Shown here: piece after piece, positions 1 through 10,004 of the stretch | How the letters are laid out: every line of letters begins with the position of its first letter | Position numbering within the stretch: the first letter of the stretch is position 1 | Source: Eutreptiella sp. 'Long Island Sound 2002' | Taxonomy: Eukaryota > Euglenozoa > Euglenophyceae > Eutreptiales > Eutreptiaceae | Direction of reading: 5' to 3' | Assembly: GCA_964036045.1 (NCBI GenBank) | Contig: OZ038382.1 | Span: 144,968,961 to 145,032,960 of the forward strand | DNA: 64,000 nt | Program-made: the position numbers and the translations under genes | The notes under the pieces: model-generated | Told to the model about the DNA's origin: nothing | Database searches by the model: none | What the model saw: only the letters and a program-made list of their open reading frames with translations

Positions 1-2713
1 CATGAGGATGTGGGATGGTAGCAGTTGGACCAACCAGTCTCAATTATTTGCACTCTGGTTAGATAAATCATGCATGATGGCCATCACAACACTCGTATTT
101 GTTGTGTATGTGTAGCATTTTGGGGAAACTGTGCTTTTTCGAGCTGTGTGTTTGACTTGGCATGCTGACATCTGCCAGCATCCTGCAGTCTGAGAGATAT
201 GGAGTAAATTTTCTTTACGAGCAGGTTGCCTCCTCTGACCCAGCACTCAGCCTGGATTGGGCAGCAAATCCTCACAAGGCTGAGCGAGCACCACCATAAG
301 CCCAAAAAGTGTCTGAGGGGGGATGTGGACAAAGAGCTGCATCCCCACTTCTCCAACAGCATGGATCTTACAATATGGTCCTCCCCTTGCAGGTTATACA
401 CAGAGGCATCATAGCTGTGGAGTTGTCAGCAGAGGACCACACATTTGGGAACAAAACAAGTTCAGAAAAACACCATGCTCCGGAGTAGTAGGTGGCCTGG
501 CTGGACAGGGATGTGGGGAAAACGGATGACGTTCTGCCCACGTGCAGGTGGGTGGTTGTGGTGGGTGTATGCACCGGCTTCCCCGCGCCCCCCCCCCCCC
601 CTTTGTGGATACCGTACCGAGATTTGGACTGAACTGGCCTGTGGGGAAGGCCCTTCTGGCTCGGTTGAAGAGGCTGTCAAGAGTAATGGAAGGGGGTTGG
701 AAAATGATCTCCAACGGTGCATAGACTAAACGGGTACAGTACATTTTCAAGTCTGGCCCAAGATTTCCACACACAGTCTGGACGGAAACCTGGAAGACCA
801 GCTTTGTGTAACAAACCCGGCCACCAAGAGCTGCAGGAACCAGTGGAATGGTAGGCACCCACAGGGGGGGAGGGACCCAAACTTGGCAGGCCCCTTATCC
901 TTGGCATGCACCTGCACAGTAGGTGAGGTGGATAGTGTCACTGGGGGGCCTGGGGCCGGAGCCCCTGCCACCCCCCCTCCCCTTCCTCGTGGGGTTAAGG
1001 AGTGGCGGGCGTGCGGGTGTGCGGGCTGGGGGCGCGAGCTTACAGTGGAATTTGGCACGTTCACCATTTCGGAAGTCACCTTTACACGGTTTCTCAATCC
1101 CTCGCGACCCCATTTTGCTCATGCTAACCTGAACCAGTCTCACCAATTGTGGCCCGTCTGCCTGACCCTAAATCCTGCCAGATTGTGTTGGAGCGGACCT
1201 TCAGTGCGGGTCGGTTTGCCGAAGGCATTTTTCTTTGATTTGCCTTTTGGGTTCCCAATGCACTGCTGCCCCTTCCTCAAGGGGCTCCGTGTTTTTTTTT
1301 TCTTGCAGGCCCCCATTCGATGAGCCAGCAAATTGTTGAGGGGCAGTAACAATTGTGTCTTACAAGCATTTTTTTGGGTCGAAATAACGAGCCGGACACG
1401 ATCCGTCTTGCACTGTTCCCCTCATTGCACGTATACCTAGGGGTGCACACATGCCTCCATTCTCTTCATCCAGGTTTCCTGTTGCGCTTTCTTCTGTTTG
1501 CTTTGAAACCGTGCGTGGCTCCATTCTCGGTGTCTCTACGGCGCAACTAATTTCTGGGAGTCCCTGACCACATGCGCAAGGCGCATGCTGTAAGGGAGGG
1601 TACCCACACACAGGCCACGAGCACGGCTTTTACCAAGGGAAGATGCATGGAGCCGCAGTAGGGGAGGCAGACTACTCTGAACACTCCAGCTGCTCTGTGA
1701 ACAGCCCCCCCATAGTCACCTTCTGCATCTTTGTGGCACAGTGTGAAGCAGTTGGGTTAGGATGGCCTCTTCTTCTTCTGTTTCTTCCCTCTGTGTTCTG
1801 ACTCGTCGATGATCTGACCCGTCGACATTCTTTGACCTGGCCCTTCATGACAGAAGTAAGGCATTGCAGCACTCCAATACACCGCACTCAACATGGCACT
1901 AGGCAAACCTTGGAACTAGGCCCACGGTGGATCACTGCAGCACCTTGTTTGCGTAAATTGCTGCTGTTTGGAAAACCCCGTGATGTGAGAAATGTTTTGT
2001 GTACCTGACCATTAACCCGAAGCCTGACCTTTCTTACCTGAGCCTGACCGTAATCTGACACCGAATGGCATGTGTTTGCTGTGTGGAATATGCTCCAAAC
2101 ACACATGACAATTACACCCCCTTTCAGGCCCACGGAGACTGCATTTTGTGGATCAAGGATGGCCGACGAGATCAGAGCAGGGCTGGGCAGGGCAGAACAG
2201 GCCATGGCAGAGAATGACAAAGCAGGACAGGGCTGGGCTGCACAGGGCTCAACTGAAGGGAAGGAAGGGAAGGTAATGTGAGGGGAGCACAAGACACTAC
2301 TGGACACTATGCACTTTGCATTCTCCACAGTGTGCAACCTATCCCCCCCCCTGTACAGCAGTCACCCGGCATATCCCTCAGGGGGCGAAAGAACCGTCAC
2401 TTTGACTTTTGTTTTATGGGAACAATAATGCTGTTTGCTTGTGCCCTTCGCTGCAGATGCCTTGTCTCTCTGCAAGGCAATCAGTTTTTCCATGTGTTGT
2501 GCAGAACACTTTGTTTTTTTCGCAATATCAGCTGAGAATGCTGAACCCAATGACATGTTTCCAGTGCGTTCATATGTCCAATTTGAGCGCTCTGATAGCA
2601 GAAAGTGGTTCCAGAGATCAACGGTCTCTCAAAGTGTGGTCCAGAGCACCGCTGCATGACTTACATGCGCTCTGTTGTGGTGCAACATGACTTTGCACCC
2701 CTGAAACGCGTGA
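1..2713. other. non-coding stretch, no supported gene
   Basis: No frame in this stretch has recognisable motifs, and the open frames are short and overlap on both strands. It holds a poly(C) run near 588-601 and pyrimidine-rich segments ending in AG (near 1295-1308) that could be splice acceptors, but no exon could be anchored. A purine-rich GGGCAGGGC-type low-complexity patch lies at about 2180-2280. Confidence 0.4.
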
Positions 2714-3061
2714 ATCCCTTGGCAGTGCCCCCTAGGGGTATGGGGCCTGGCAAGTGTTTTTGATGCGAACTTCTATGCTACACGAGATATCCCAGAAAAG
2801 AACAACCTGCCACAAGGGCTGCATGCCCCTTTGAAGACTGTCAAATCTGCTGCCAAGTCTTGTTCCAAACGGGCTGCTAAGCCTTCTGCCAAACCACCTG
2901 GCAAGATTGGTGTGAAGCATTGTGCTAAGCCTGCACCCAAACCTGCAGCGGATGAGCCCATTCCTGTGGCACCTGCGGAGCATGTTCAACTCTTCAAGGT
3001 GAAGTCTTCCAAGCAAAAAAAAAGTGGTACACCGAGGCTATTCAGCAGCAGAGTTTTCTGA
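2714..3061 (+). CDS. hypothetical Lys/Ala/Pro-rich ORF
   Basis: The frame is open from just after a TGA at 2711 to a TGA at 3059. It has no ATG; the first alternative start is TTG at 2831. The first 38 residues are ordinary in composition. The remainder is rich in Lys, Ala and Pro, with repeated short AAK, AKP and PAP motifs resembling the tail of a linker-histone or other nucleic-acid-binding protein, and it ends in a basic SSKQKKS-type stretch. A conventional start is missing, so this may be an internal exon or a fragment. I see no homologous domain, and function is unknown. Confidence 0.3.
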   Translation: MPWQCPLGVWGLASVFDANFYATRDIPEKNNLPQGLHAPLKTVKSAAKSCSKRAAKPSAKPPGKIGVKHCAKPAPKPAADEPIPVAPAEHVQLFKVKSSKQKKSGTPRLFSSRVF

Positions 3062-3649
3062 TCATTTTAATGTGTACATTTGTCCCTGTATGCATGCTTT
3101 TTTTTTATGTCCACGTGCGCCCTTGCATATCCCTCGGGGGGGGGGGGGGGTTGCGAGGCAACCGTCATTTCAGCACAGCTCCTTCAGGGGTATGAGGGAA
3201 CAGTCACGCGCCAGCAATTACTGTACAAGGGAGGGGGGGGGGGGTACACATTGAGAATGCTTTTCGCTCCTACCCCCCCCCCCCCTTGCGCAAGCACGGC
3301 CTCGTCTAAGCACGGGATGGGTGTTGAGCTGCTGTTTTTATGAAATTTTGGGACCGCTGTTTCTTGCGGTCCTGAAAGGAGGATTTGGTGTTTGTGACAC
3401 GCCAAGAGGGCCCCGGTGATGTCTGGTTATGTATGTGATTGTGCATTCTGTTCACATGTTCACAGCAACATTGTACCACACGTTGCAACCATGTTCAGTC
3501 CCGTGGTTATAACCGTGCACAAGGGTCAAGTTTAAGCATGTTTAAGCGTGCAGAGTATTGGGCTGTAAGCGTGCGCAAGTGTAAGGCCTCCTCGTGTCCA
3601 ACCGTGCGCAACCGTACACAGATTTTTTTCTGGCTGGAAAGCCCCTTAG

Positions 3650-3916
3650 GTGCCGGTCGGGTCGGATGATGGTCTCTATTGGTATGACACCGTAGGGGTG
3701 GGGGTTGCACATGTTCACCGCCTTGGCCAACCAAAGCTGCTGTACAAAACGAACGCAGAAGCAGACCCAAGATCTGATTGTCCCCACTGCGGAGAGGCAA
3801 GCTTGCTGCACCAGGTGGACATATTCCAACAGCACCCGTGGTATGAAAAGTTGGGTATGTGGCGCTACTTTGGGTGTGAACGTTGGGAGTTGCCTGGGCC
3901 ATTGGGTAGGTGGTAA
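3650..3916 (+). CDS. hypothetical ORF with a CxxC motif
   Basis: An 88-residue frame with protein-like composition. It contains DCPHCGEAS near its middle, an aromatic-rich segment (HPWYEKLGMWRYF) and a later Cys, which could form a small zinc site. It has no ATG start. The frame continues upstream through an in-frame TAG at 3647-3649. It ends at TAA, just after a GTGGTAAG sequence that could be a splice donor, so it may be an exon. Family not recognised. Confidence 0.3.
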   Translation: MPVGSDDGLYWYDTVGVGVAHVHRLGQPKLLYKTNAEADPRSDCPHCGEASLLHQVDIFQQHPWYEKLGMWRYFGCERWELPGPLGRW

Positions 3917-3998
3917 GCTTGCCAGAAAGGAGTAGGCACTCAGACCTTCAGCCGAGCATGTCGTCACATGTCGGTCAGCAAGTGATTATATTTCCGGG

Positions 3999-4670
3999 TT
4001 GAGGCTGATCGCACACCTGGACCCCTGCAGTATCATCCTCTTTGGCACTCAAACTACCCAATTCTGCAACATGTTGGCCAAGTGGGTAAACAAAGCACAA
4101 CAACAATTTCAAGTAATTGCAAGCAGAAGCAGCAACGACATTCAGCAGGACAACCCACCTACACCCCCAAAACACAACACAAGTTCCCCTTCTACTGCAT
4201 CACAAGGTGCCAAGGAAGTGGCAAAAAAGTCAAGAAAGAGGTTGCAAGACCAGACAAAGGAATCAACTCTAGAGGCCGCCAAGCATTCTAAGGACGTCAC
4301 GTCACCGAGGTCACCAAGGTTTTTCACAAAGGAGTGGCTGGCCGGGCACGTCGGGCTATTATTCACATTGGATGATGGTATGTGGTGTCCCATGTGTTAT
4401 GCCAATCGTCACGACGCTCAAGTTCAGCGTGCCGGGCCCCATGGGAATCCACTGTTGTACCCCACGAAGATTATAGCGTACAAATTGTTATTTGACATGC
4501 CGAGACATCATATCATCTCCAAGCTGTTCACCTACAGTCCAAGTACAAAGATAGGACCAACAGTGCAGGGCGTGGCTGTTCGACTAGTACCCCCCCCCCC
4601 CCCTTGCAAAGTCCCCCCCTCGCAATCCCCCCCCCCCCCCCGGGAGACCGTCACTTCCATGTTTTTCTAG
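3999..4670 (+). CDS. zinc-finger N-terminal part of a hAT/ZNF862-like transposase
   Basis: The frame encodes 223 residues. The first ~100 are polar and low-complexity. Then comes a module with FFTKEWLAG followed by a short hydrophobic stretch and MWCPMC, matching the 'F-x-x-x-W ... C-x-x-C' entry found upstream of the catalytic domain in ZNF862/KIAA1586-type hAT relatives. A similar module occurs in this window at about 52,650-52,720. The last ~20 residues are proline translated from two poly(C) runs and are probably not coding. The transposase core of the same type lies 1 kb downstream at 5.6-6.2 kb, so these are likely parts of one broken or intron-containing element. An internal ATG at 4071 is an alternative start. 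Confidence 0.45.
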   Translation: MRLIAHLDPCSIILFGTQTTQFCNMLAKWVNKAQQQFQVIASRSSNDIQQDNPPTPPKHNTSSPSTASQGAKEVAKKSRKRLQDQTKESTLEAAKHSKDVTSPRSPRFFTKEWLAGHVGLLFTLDDGMWCPMCYANRHDAQVQRAGPHGNPLLYPTKIIAYKLLFDMPRHHIISKLFTYSPSTKIGPTVQGVAVRLVPPPPPCKVPPSQSPPPPRETVTSMFF

Positions 4671-5312
4671 TTAACATGTATTGTGCTGGTTTGTGTTGCC
4701 CATCTGCTTTACGCATGGCCTTGCATTGCTTTCCCAGTACTACAAATCAAGCACCTGTGTATGTTCTGTGATATTCTCTCTCCAAAGGCGTTGTATGGGT
4801 GTGTTGTGTTGCCACTTCAGACCCAAGATGTTTTCTCCCGGTGACCATGTACGGTACCACTCACGCACACTTGGTGCACATGTGTTGGCCACTATTGTGG
4901 GGCCTTCGCCAAATGGGCCGCAGTTTTGCCACATTCGGTACATACGCCCTGGTGGGGTCACTCCGGTGGATCATGAGAGTGCTCAACTCTCAAGGCTAGA
5001 GGCTGTGGCGGTTGAATCCCCCAAGTCGCCAGAGTCACCGGATGTTACGCCCATGTCTCCGCAACCCCAAACACCGGCACCCTCGTATGCAGAAGTTCTT
5101 TACCGTTCCTTTGGATCCTCAATAACATTTGTGTTGGATGAAACACATTGGCACCGCATCAACGCGAAAGTCGCTTCACACGTGTTCTCTTTGCTTGCGT
5201 CAGTGGAGGGTACCACAGTTTGCCTTGAGATACCCTTGCAATCTCCCCCCCCCCCCCGGGAGACCGTCACTTGGTGACCGTCTCCCCCCCCCACCCGGGA
5301 GACCGTCGCGCG
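4626..5312 (+). repeat. poly(C)-GGGAGACCGTCAC short repeat, three copies
   Basis: A poly(C) run followed by GGGAGACCGTC occurs at about 4626-4652, 5246-5270 and 5283-5311. Related, degenerate versions with GCGAGGCAACCGTCA or GCGAAAGAACCGTCA follow poly(G) tracts near 2380-2400 and 3135-3170. The copies flank the ORF at 4.7-5.3 kb. The coordinates given span the three clear copies. Confidence 0.5.
4681..5277 (+). CDS. ORF with SH3/Tudor-like 'GxHVxATIxGPS' module
   Basis: A 198-residue frame. Residues ~50-115 form a compact module: a MFSPGDHVRYHSRT start, then LGAHVLATIVGPSPNG, IRYIRPGG and a VDHESAQLSRLEA end. The pattern of short beta strands resembles SH3/Tudor/chromo-barrel modules seen in retroelement and chromatin proteins. 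The same module is present on the opposite strand in the Gag-like ORF at 7675-8109. A Ser/Pro-rich linker and a globular-looking segment follow. The last residues come from poly(C) and the repeated GGGAGACCGTCAC motif, so the true end is uncertain. It probably belongs to the same mobile-element cluster as its neighbours. Confidence 0.4.
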   Translation: MCWFVLPICFTHGLALLSQYYKSSTCVCSVIFSLQRRCMGVLCCHFRPKMFSPGDHVRYHSRTLGAHVLATIVGPSPNGPQFCHIRYIRPGGVTPVDHESAQLSRLEAVAVESPKSPESPDVTPMSPQPQTPAPSYAEVLYRSFGSSITFVLDETHWHRINAKVASHVFSLLASVEGTTVCLEIPLQSPPPPRETVTW

Positions 5313-5518
5313 CTACCCCGGGACTTTGCAAGGGGGGCGGGGGGTACCCATCTTTGTGCCCCAGATCAAGGTTCTTTTCCACATGATCTACAATATGGCG
5401 AAGCGTGGTATGCCTTGGTCAACTGGGCGCAAAATTGGACCTACAGTCGGCAAATGGAGTCATCTATAAGCTGAGGTATGTGTTTGCATCAGGGATGCAG
5501 CACGCATTTCACAGAATC

Positions 5519-5588
5519 GGGCTGTAGCTCAGTGGGTTAAGTACTGCATTGCCATTTAAAAGGTCGCCGGTTCCATTCCCAGTGGATG
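5519..5588 (+). other. degenerate tRNA-like sequence (possible SINE head)
   Basis: A TAGCTCAGTGGGTTA segment matches a polymerase III box A, and GGTTCCATTCC matches box B at tRNA-like spacing. The D, anticodon and T stems are mostly unpaired, so this is not a functional tRNA. A tRNA pseudogene or tRNA-derived SINE head is the likeliest reading. It sits directly in front of the hAT-like frame. Confidence 0.35.
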
Positions 5589-6241
5589 CGAATTTGGGTC
5601 ACACAGACACATCCACCGCTTCAACATTCCGTGCACACTTCCCACTGCCCTTCCACAGCTCAACCTTCTTCCTCTCTAGATACAACAAGCGCTATTACGT
5701 GCCCCTAGTGCTGAAGTTCTTGACAACAGAGTGCCGGCGTTGGCCACCTCGGAAGCTATCTTTGGCTACTTCACGGTCATTTATGGCTGAGGAGGTGAAA
5801 GTTGCGGCTAAGGATTGGCTCACAATATGTGCCAGATGGTTTGGACGCAAAGGTTTTATGGAGGGTGCACTTGGGGTTATCCAGTTGGGTGAAGATCATG
5901 ATGCTACAACCCTGATGGCGGCATTTGCTACTGTGATGTCGGATCTTAGTTGTGAAGAGAACGTGTGGATGACTCCAACCACAGTGGTTTGTACGTTTGA
6001 TGGCGCAAAGGAATTGATCTCCGCTGTGGCCAGAGAGTTGAAACGACGTGTTCTAGTGAAGGGGAAGCCGTAGACTGGTGCAACGGATGCCAACCCTGTG
6101 GGAGAATACCTTTTGGCAAACATGTACATATTGTACTGGTGCAGCCACCGTACGCAACGAGTTGATGTTGATGCCACACAGGCTTTCTCCATCACTGCCA
6201 AATTGCACTTTCTCGTGAAGAATACCGCGAAAGCTCAGTGA
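5549..6241 (+). pseudogene. hAT-like transposase core fragment, interrupted by TAG
   Basis: The frame runs from 5549 to a TAG at 6071-6073, then stays open for 55 more codons in the same frame to a TGA at 6239. The first ~35 residues overlap the tRNA-like sequence and are doubtful. Further on it has the order expected of the RNase H-fold core of hAT/ZNF862-type transposases: a CTFDGAKELISAVARELKR segment (the 'sDGAs.m' helix), then after the TAG a WCSHRTQRVDVDATQAF segment (the 'HC.aHr..L' signature). The conserved core thus spans the stop. Either this is a nonsense-inactivated copy or the TAG is read through. No TIRs were found. Confidence 0.5.
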
Positions 6242-6283
6242 AAGCTCAGTGAAAGCCAAATGAAAGCTAAGTGAAAGCTAACC
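6228..6283 (+). repeat. 11-bp short tandem repeat (GAAAGCTCAGT-type)
   Basis: About five imperfect units of GAAAGCTCAGT / GAAAGCTAAGT lie head to tail. The first unit supplies the TGA that ends the hAT-like frame. Confidence 0.7.
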
Positions 6284-6481
6284 CCGGACTGAGCGCCCAC
6301 TTGCGGTTGGGGTTCATTGGCTCGGCTTAGTCAAATTAACCTTTGGTTAAAAAAGTTCCTCCCACCCACAACCTTGACCAAACATCAATGCAAATCACCG
6401 AAACACATTAAAAGAACATTACCTAGCATGCAAGAAGCACAAAAAAACGGGCACAAAGACATAGCAATTTCACAAGTCCTC

Positions 6482-7554
6482 TTAGCCACCAGTGAACCGC
6501 AGGTACATGTTGGAGGCGATCATCTTTTGCTAGATCCTATGCCATCTTTTGGTGGACCGTGCAAGAAAATTCTTTGTGTTGGCGGCTGAGGCGAAGGAGT
6601 CAACAGTGGGTGTGGGGCAGCCAAAATGATGTAGGTCTTCTTGGAGACGCTCCAATTTGATGGTGTAGGATCTGGTGATCCAACATGGGGGACGATCAGG
6701 CAGGACACCTGGAGGTAATGGCCGTGGGGTTGTTTCCACGGCAGAGACATGACCCTGTGATCGGGGTAAGAAGTAGAACAAGTTGTCCGCAAGCTCTATC
6801 ACGAGGCAGCGTCGGTGGGGCAAGGGTCCCATGGAATTGTTGAACATAAAGGGGCACCCTAGAATAAGGTTGTAGCCAGAGATGTCGGCCTGATAGAAGA
6901 CGTCAGAGTACTCCACAGGCTCTGCCAAGGAGTCCACATGTGGAGTGTGAGAGCGCCATAAGGGGAGGCCGCGAGTGGCTTCCTCGGTGCCTCGGATTGT
7001 GGGGGTCCCATTGGCCACCTTGAGCCGAACCAGCTGCGGAATGGTGTGGAGGAGGAAGGGGTCAAGGAGCCCACGGCGTAGGATATTGACTTGGGCTCCC
7101 GGGTCCAGCAGCACAAGCAGGTTCTTGGTGGTGCCCCAAGGCGGGGTAAAGGAGAAGGTGACCAACACCTGTGTTCCTTGCGCCGTGTGCCGGACCTAGT
7201 TGAGCTCAATGGAGGCATCCCGCCGCAGGAGCTCCGACGAGGACGAAGAAACAACAATCGCCTTGGGTGCCGGCGTCTGCGGGGAGGCATCCTGCCGCAT
7301 TAGCTCTGGCAGGGACGAGGAAAGAACAATGGCCTTGGGTGCCGGCGTTGCCTCGACTGGGCGTTCATCGGTGCAATGCCCCCCCTACTTGGCGGCTGTC
7401 TCCCCCTCCTTGCCCTATTCCCGGCATGGCTGTCACGTATGTCTTTTGCCCACACAATCTCCACTTCATCATGCTCCCCAGAATCTGCGCCAGACGAAGA
7501 GTCCTCGGAAGTGATAAGTTCACAACCACAATCAGAATCCGAATCAGTCCCCAC
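6482..7554 (-). pseudogene. retroelement protease and RNase H-like region (DIRS/Ty3-like), minus strand
   Basis: Reading on the minus strand, an acidic Ser/Asp-rich region (7554 to ~7385) leads by a frameshift at a 7-G run into a region with two TPAPKAIV repeats. An in-frame TAG follows (7198-7196), then a retropepsin-like protease with LLVLLDPGAQVNIL (active-site Asp; DPG rather than DTG/DSG) and GYNLILGCPF (the second 'ILG' strand). About 120 residues later VDSFASAANTKNF matches the 'D.FAS..N' motif of Ty3/DIRS RNase H domains. The longest intact frame is 6530-7168; it ends in TAG and stays open to a TAA at 6484. Broken, not autonomous. Confidence 0.5.
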
Positions 7555-7674
7555 CTGATCATCTGATTCAGAACCGGGCCTGCATTTGCAGGATGCTGGG
7601 TGCTACTGGTGTGGCCGGTGTGGCTGTGGATGCCTGGGGTTTTAAGAAGCGATCCAACACCCTTGCGTCACAGG

Positions 7675-8109
7675 TCATTTATCCGCCGGCTTAACGGCCT
7701 TGGCCGCACTAGGTGGGCTAGGAAATGGAGGCAACTCAGGGTGCCCCCAAGTTGTAATACCCCGGGTGTGATCCATGTAGTAGGGGATCCCATCCTTGGT
7801 GGTGGCTAGCTCCGGACCAATGGGCAAGGCTGCAGCTGGGGCAGGGTTGGCATGCACCGGTGCCGATGCACTGCGCGACATTGAGCGCCCACGTGGGGGG
7901 GAGCCCTCGTATGCAGAAGGCGAGGGGCTGCAGATTGGGACGAGTAGTTTGTGAAAAGCGGCATTATGCTCAATCTCCTTCCCATTCCGCATGTGCCTCA
8001 AATAGATGTAGTTGTCCCCATGGTGAGAGGGCCCGATGATAGTGGCAGGCACATGTTGGCCCGTGGTTTTGGGGGATTGGGCCATGTTTTTGCACATTGT
8101 AGTTCCCAT
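7675..8109 (-). CDS. Gag-like ORF with GxHVxATIxGPS module and WW domain
   Basis: A 144-residue frame. Residues ~15-55 (TTGQHVPATIIGPSHHGD ... YLRHMRNGKEIEHNAAFHKLL) match the module in the plus-strand ORF at 4681-5277. After a Ser/Ala/Pro linker, residues ~100-130 form a WW domain: LPIGPEL, DGIPYYMDH, then TTWGHPEL. The central tyrosines, the His and the second Trp are present, but the first signature Trp is replaced (GPEL instead of GWE). The ORF ends at TGA and lies just upstream of the minus-strand protease, as expected for Gag in a retroelement. WW domains bind Pro-rich ligands, so a role in particle assembly or a host interaction is an inference. Confidence 0.5.
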   Translation of the reverse strand: MGTTMCKNMAQSPKTTGQHVPATIIGPSHHGDNYIYLRHMRNGKEIEHNAAFHKLLVPICSPSPSAYEGSPPRGRSMSRSASAPVHANPAPAAALPIGPELATTKDGIPYYMDHTRGITTWGHPELPPFPSPPSAAKAVKPADK

Positions 8110-8213
8110 AGAAACTCAAGTTTAACTCAATCTCTGGAGCTGCCGTCAGCAGTGTTTCATGCAGTGTGCATTTGTTCCCTTGTTCGCACTTCGTCGATTT
8201 TCATATTCGAAAT

Positions 8214-9224
8214 CGAGGGTGCGCCGCATGGACTGGACGAACTGATGGTGAGCTGGAGAGGGACAAGCCTGAGATCTGGGTCAAGCGGCTGGACCAGTAC
8301 AGGGTCGCCTACATGAAACTGCTGCCACGCAAACGCTAGAAGGTAGAGAACCTAGACGCCGGGGTGGGCAGCCCAGGGGCCCAAGGCGCGACACAAGCGG
8401 GAACCACTGGGATCGTGGACTCCAGTAGCATGACGCTAGAGAAGCAAATCATCGGGCAGGCGGAAATGAAGGGGCCGGGGCGACCCCACCTCAGAACCAG
8501 CCGGGCGGGACAGATGTACCGATGGAAGAGGTTGGAGCGACAACCGGTATGGAACGGCTTTCCCTCCATGAGGAGCCACTGGGGCTGAATAGAGATAACA
8601 TGCGCCGGATCCGGAAGCGAAAAGGAGCCCCGAAGTGGGTACGTAAACTGTCAAAAATGGTTGAAACCATGGCGAAGAATAGCGCACAAGAGACCAACAG
8701 GTGTGCTTGCATAGGAGGTCTGGGATGTTATCATGGAACTAGATAAGGATGGCAGACGCCTGCTGAAGGACGAGGCCAGGAACAAGAAACACCGAGGGGA
8801 GAAAAGGAAGAAAGCAAAAGCAAAAGCCAAGAAGCGGGCGAAGAAGGAGCAGAAGCGCCGAAAGCAAGAGAATCGAAACAGGCGAAGCGGGCCGAAACAG
8901 ACTCATCAGACGAATCCACCTCGTCCAGCAACTCATGGGACGCCACCAGCTCGGACTCATGGAGTGACTCCTCCTCGTATTGGGACAGCTCGTCGGACAC
9001 CGACCGCAAAAGTAAAGCACGGGATGGTGGAGGCCGAGATGGGACAGTGAAGCCCAGGAGAGGACGCCCAGCGGATTTCGAGTTCAGGTGGATCAACGGA
9101 CGCAAGCAGTTTCGCACCAATAAAGGTACTTGGCTGGATTGCACCAACCCGCCCTCTCGCCCGTGCAAATTTTGCGGAAACCGACACTGGGCATTCCAAA
9201 GTGCCGAATTCGGATGCCGCTGAG
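8214..9224 (+). pseudogene. Gag-like region with Lys-rich, Ser/Asp-rich and CCHC segments
   Basis: Several short frames make one plausible Gag when read in order. ERDKPEIWVKRLDQYR to LLPRKR is followed by an in-frame TAG (8337-8339) and more sequence in frame. Next comes MRRIRKRKGAPKWVRKL, a very Lys/Arg-rich helix (8733-8870), then by a frameshift a Ser/Asp/Trp-rich stretch (about 8890-9005). Last is an NGRKQFRTNKGTWLDC segment leading to CKFCGNRHWAFQSAEFGC, a zinc knuckle, and TGA at 9222. The final frame has no ATG. The order basic coil, acidic linker, zinc knuckle fits retroelement Gag. The tyrosine recombinase lies just downstream. Confidence 0.4.
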
Positions 9225-9610
9225 GCGGCCCAGCGGACCCCCGGGTCCCACGGGGGGGGGGGGGGGTCGCTGGCTTACAGTGGGAAAGGAGGGCGCGGCA
9301 AGCAGGCAGTACGGGTCAGAAACGCGCTAGGGGCCTTCCGGGAGGAAGCAGAGCGTGGAGGAAGCAGAGCGCGAGATGGGCAGCTCATAGGAGGATGGCA
9401 CCCGAAAGGCGTACACAAGAGCACTGTACAAGTTCTTGCGGTACAGCAGGATTGATGGGTTCATGGCACCACGTGAAGTGCTCAAAGGACGCATGTTACA
9501 GGTGGCCAGGGATGGCCAATATGAATCGCCGATCAAGGCCCTAATGTCAGGGGCCACAACTGGCGGAAAAAATGGCCATCATACCAACAATCGTGGTACC
9601 AGCGGACTGA

Positions 9611-10004
9611 ATGTTCGCTGAGTCGCTGGAAAGACTCCGGACCTCACAAAACCCAAGAAACATTGGATGGGCCGAAGGGGATGTCATCTGCAAGATTGCC
9701 AAGAGACAAGACACATGGGAGTGGAAGGAGCTCGAGTGCCTTGGCTTGGCTGTCCTATCGCTCACGAACCTGCTTCGGATTGGAGGCACCTGGACGGTCT
9801 CATCACCTGCAGATGGCAAGCTCTGCTTCATGGGTGAGAAGCCATGCAGTGGTGAAGATGACCAAGACCTCGGGCCATGGCCATCCCGAGGGATGCGGTT
9901 TATCAAAGAAGAACGACAAAAACGTGGGGTGGCGGAAAACCGCCCTCGCGGCGGGGTCGGAACTCGAGCACTACAGGTGGCACTGTCTGCGGCGAGGATC
10001 TTAG
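9611..10004 (+). pseudogene. tyrosine-recombinase-like fragment (DIRS/Ngaro type)
   Basis: From ATG 9611, LAVLSLTNLLRIGGTW resembles the first catalytic-Arg region of tyrosine recombinases ('tGLRigE'). After an apparent frameshift near the A-run at ~9915 the next frame contains HYRWHCLRRGS, matching the 'H-x-L-R-R-G' box II motif typical of eukaryotic YR retroelements. The frame is cut by a TAG at 10002-10004, directly before an ATLTT segment that would continue box II. The terminal catalytic Tyr is not identifiable. Non-functional as read. Confidence 0.4.

Noticed and set aside
5519-5588. Functional tRNA gene
   Set aside because: Box A and box B are present, but the D, anticodon and T stems do not pair.
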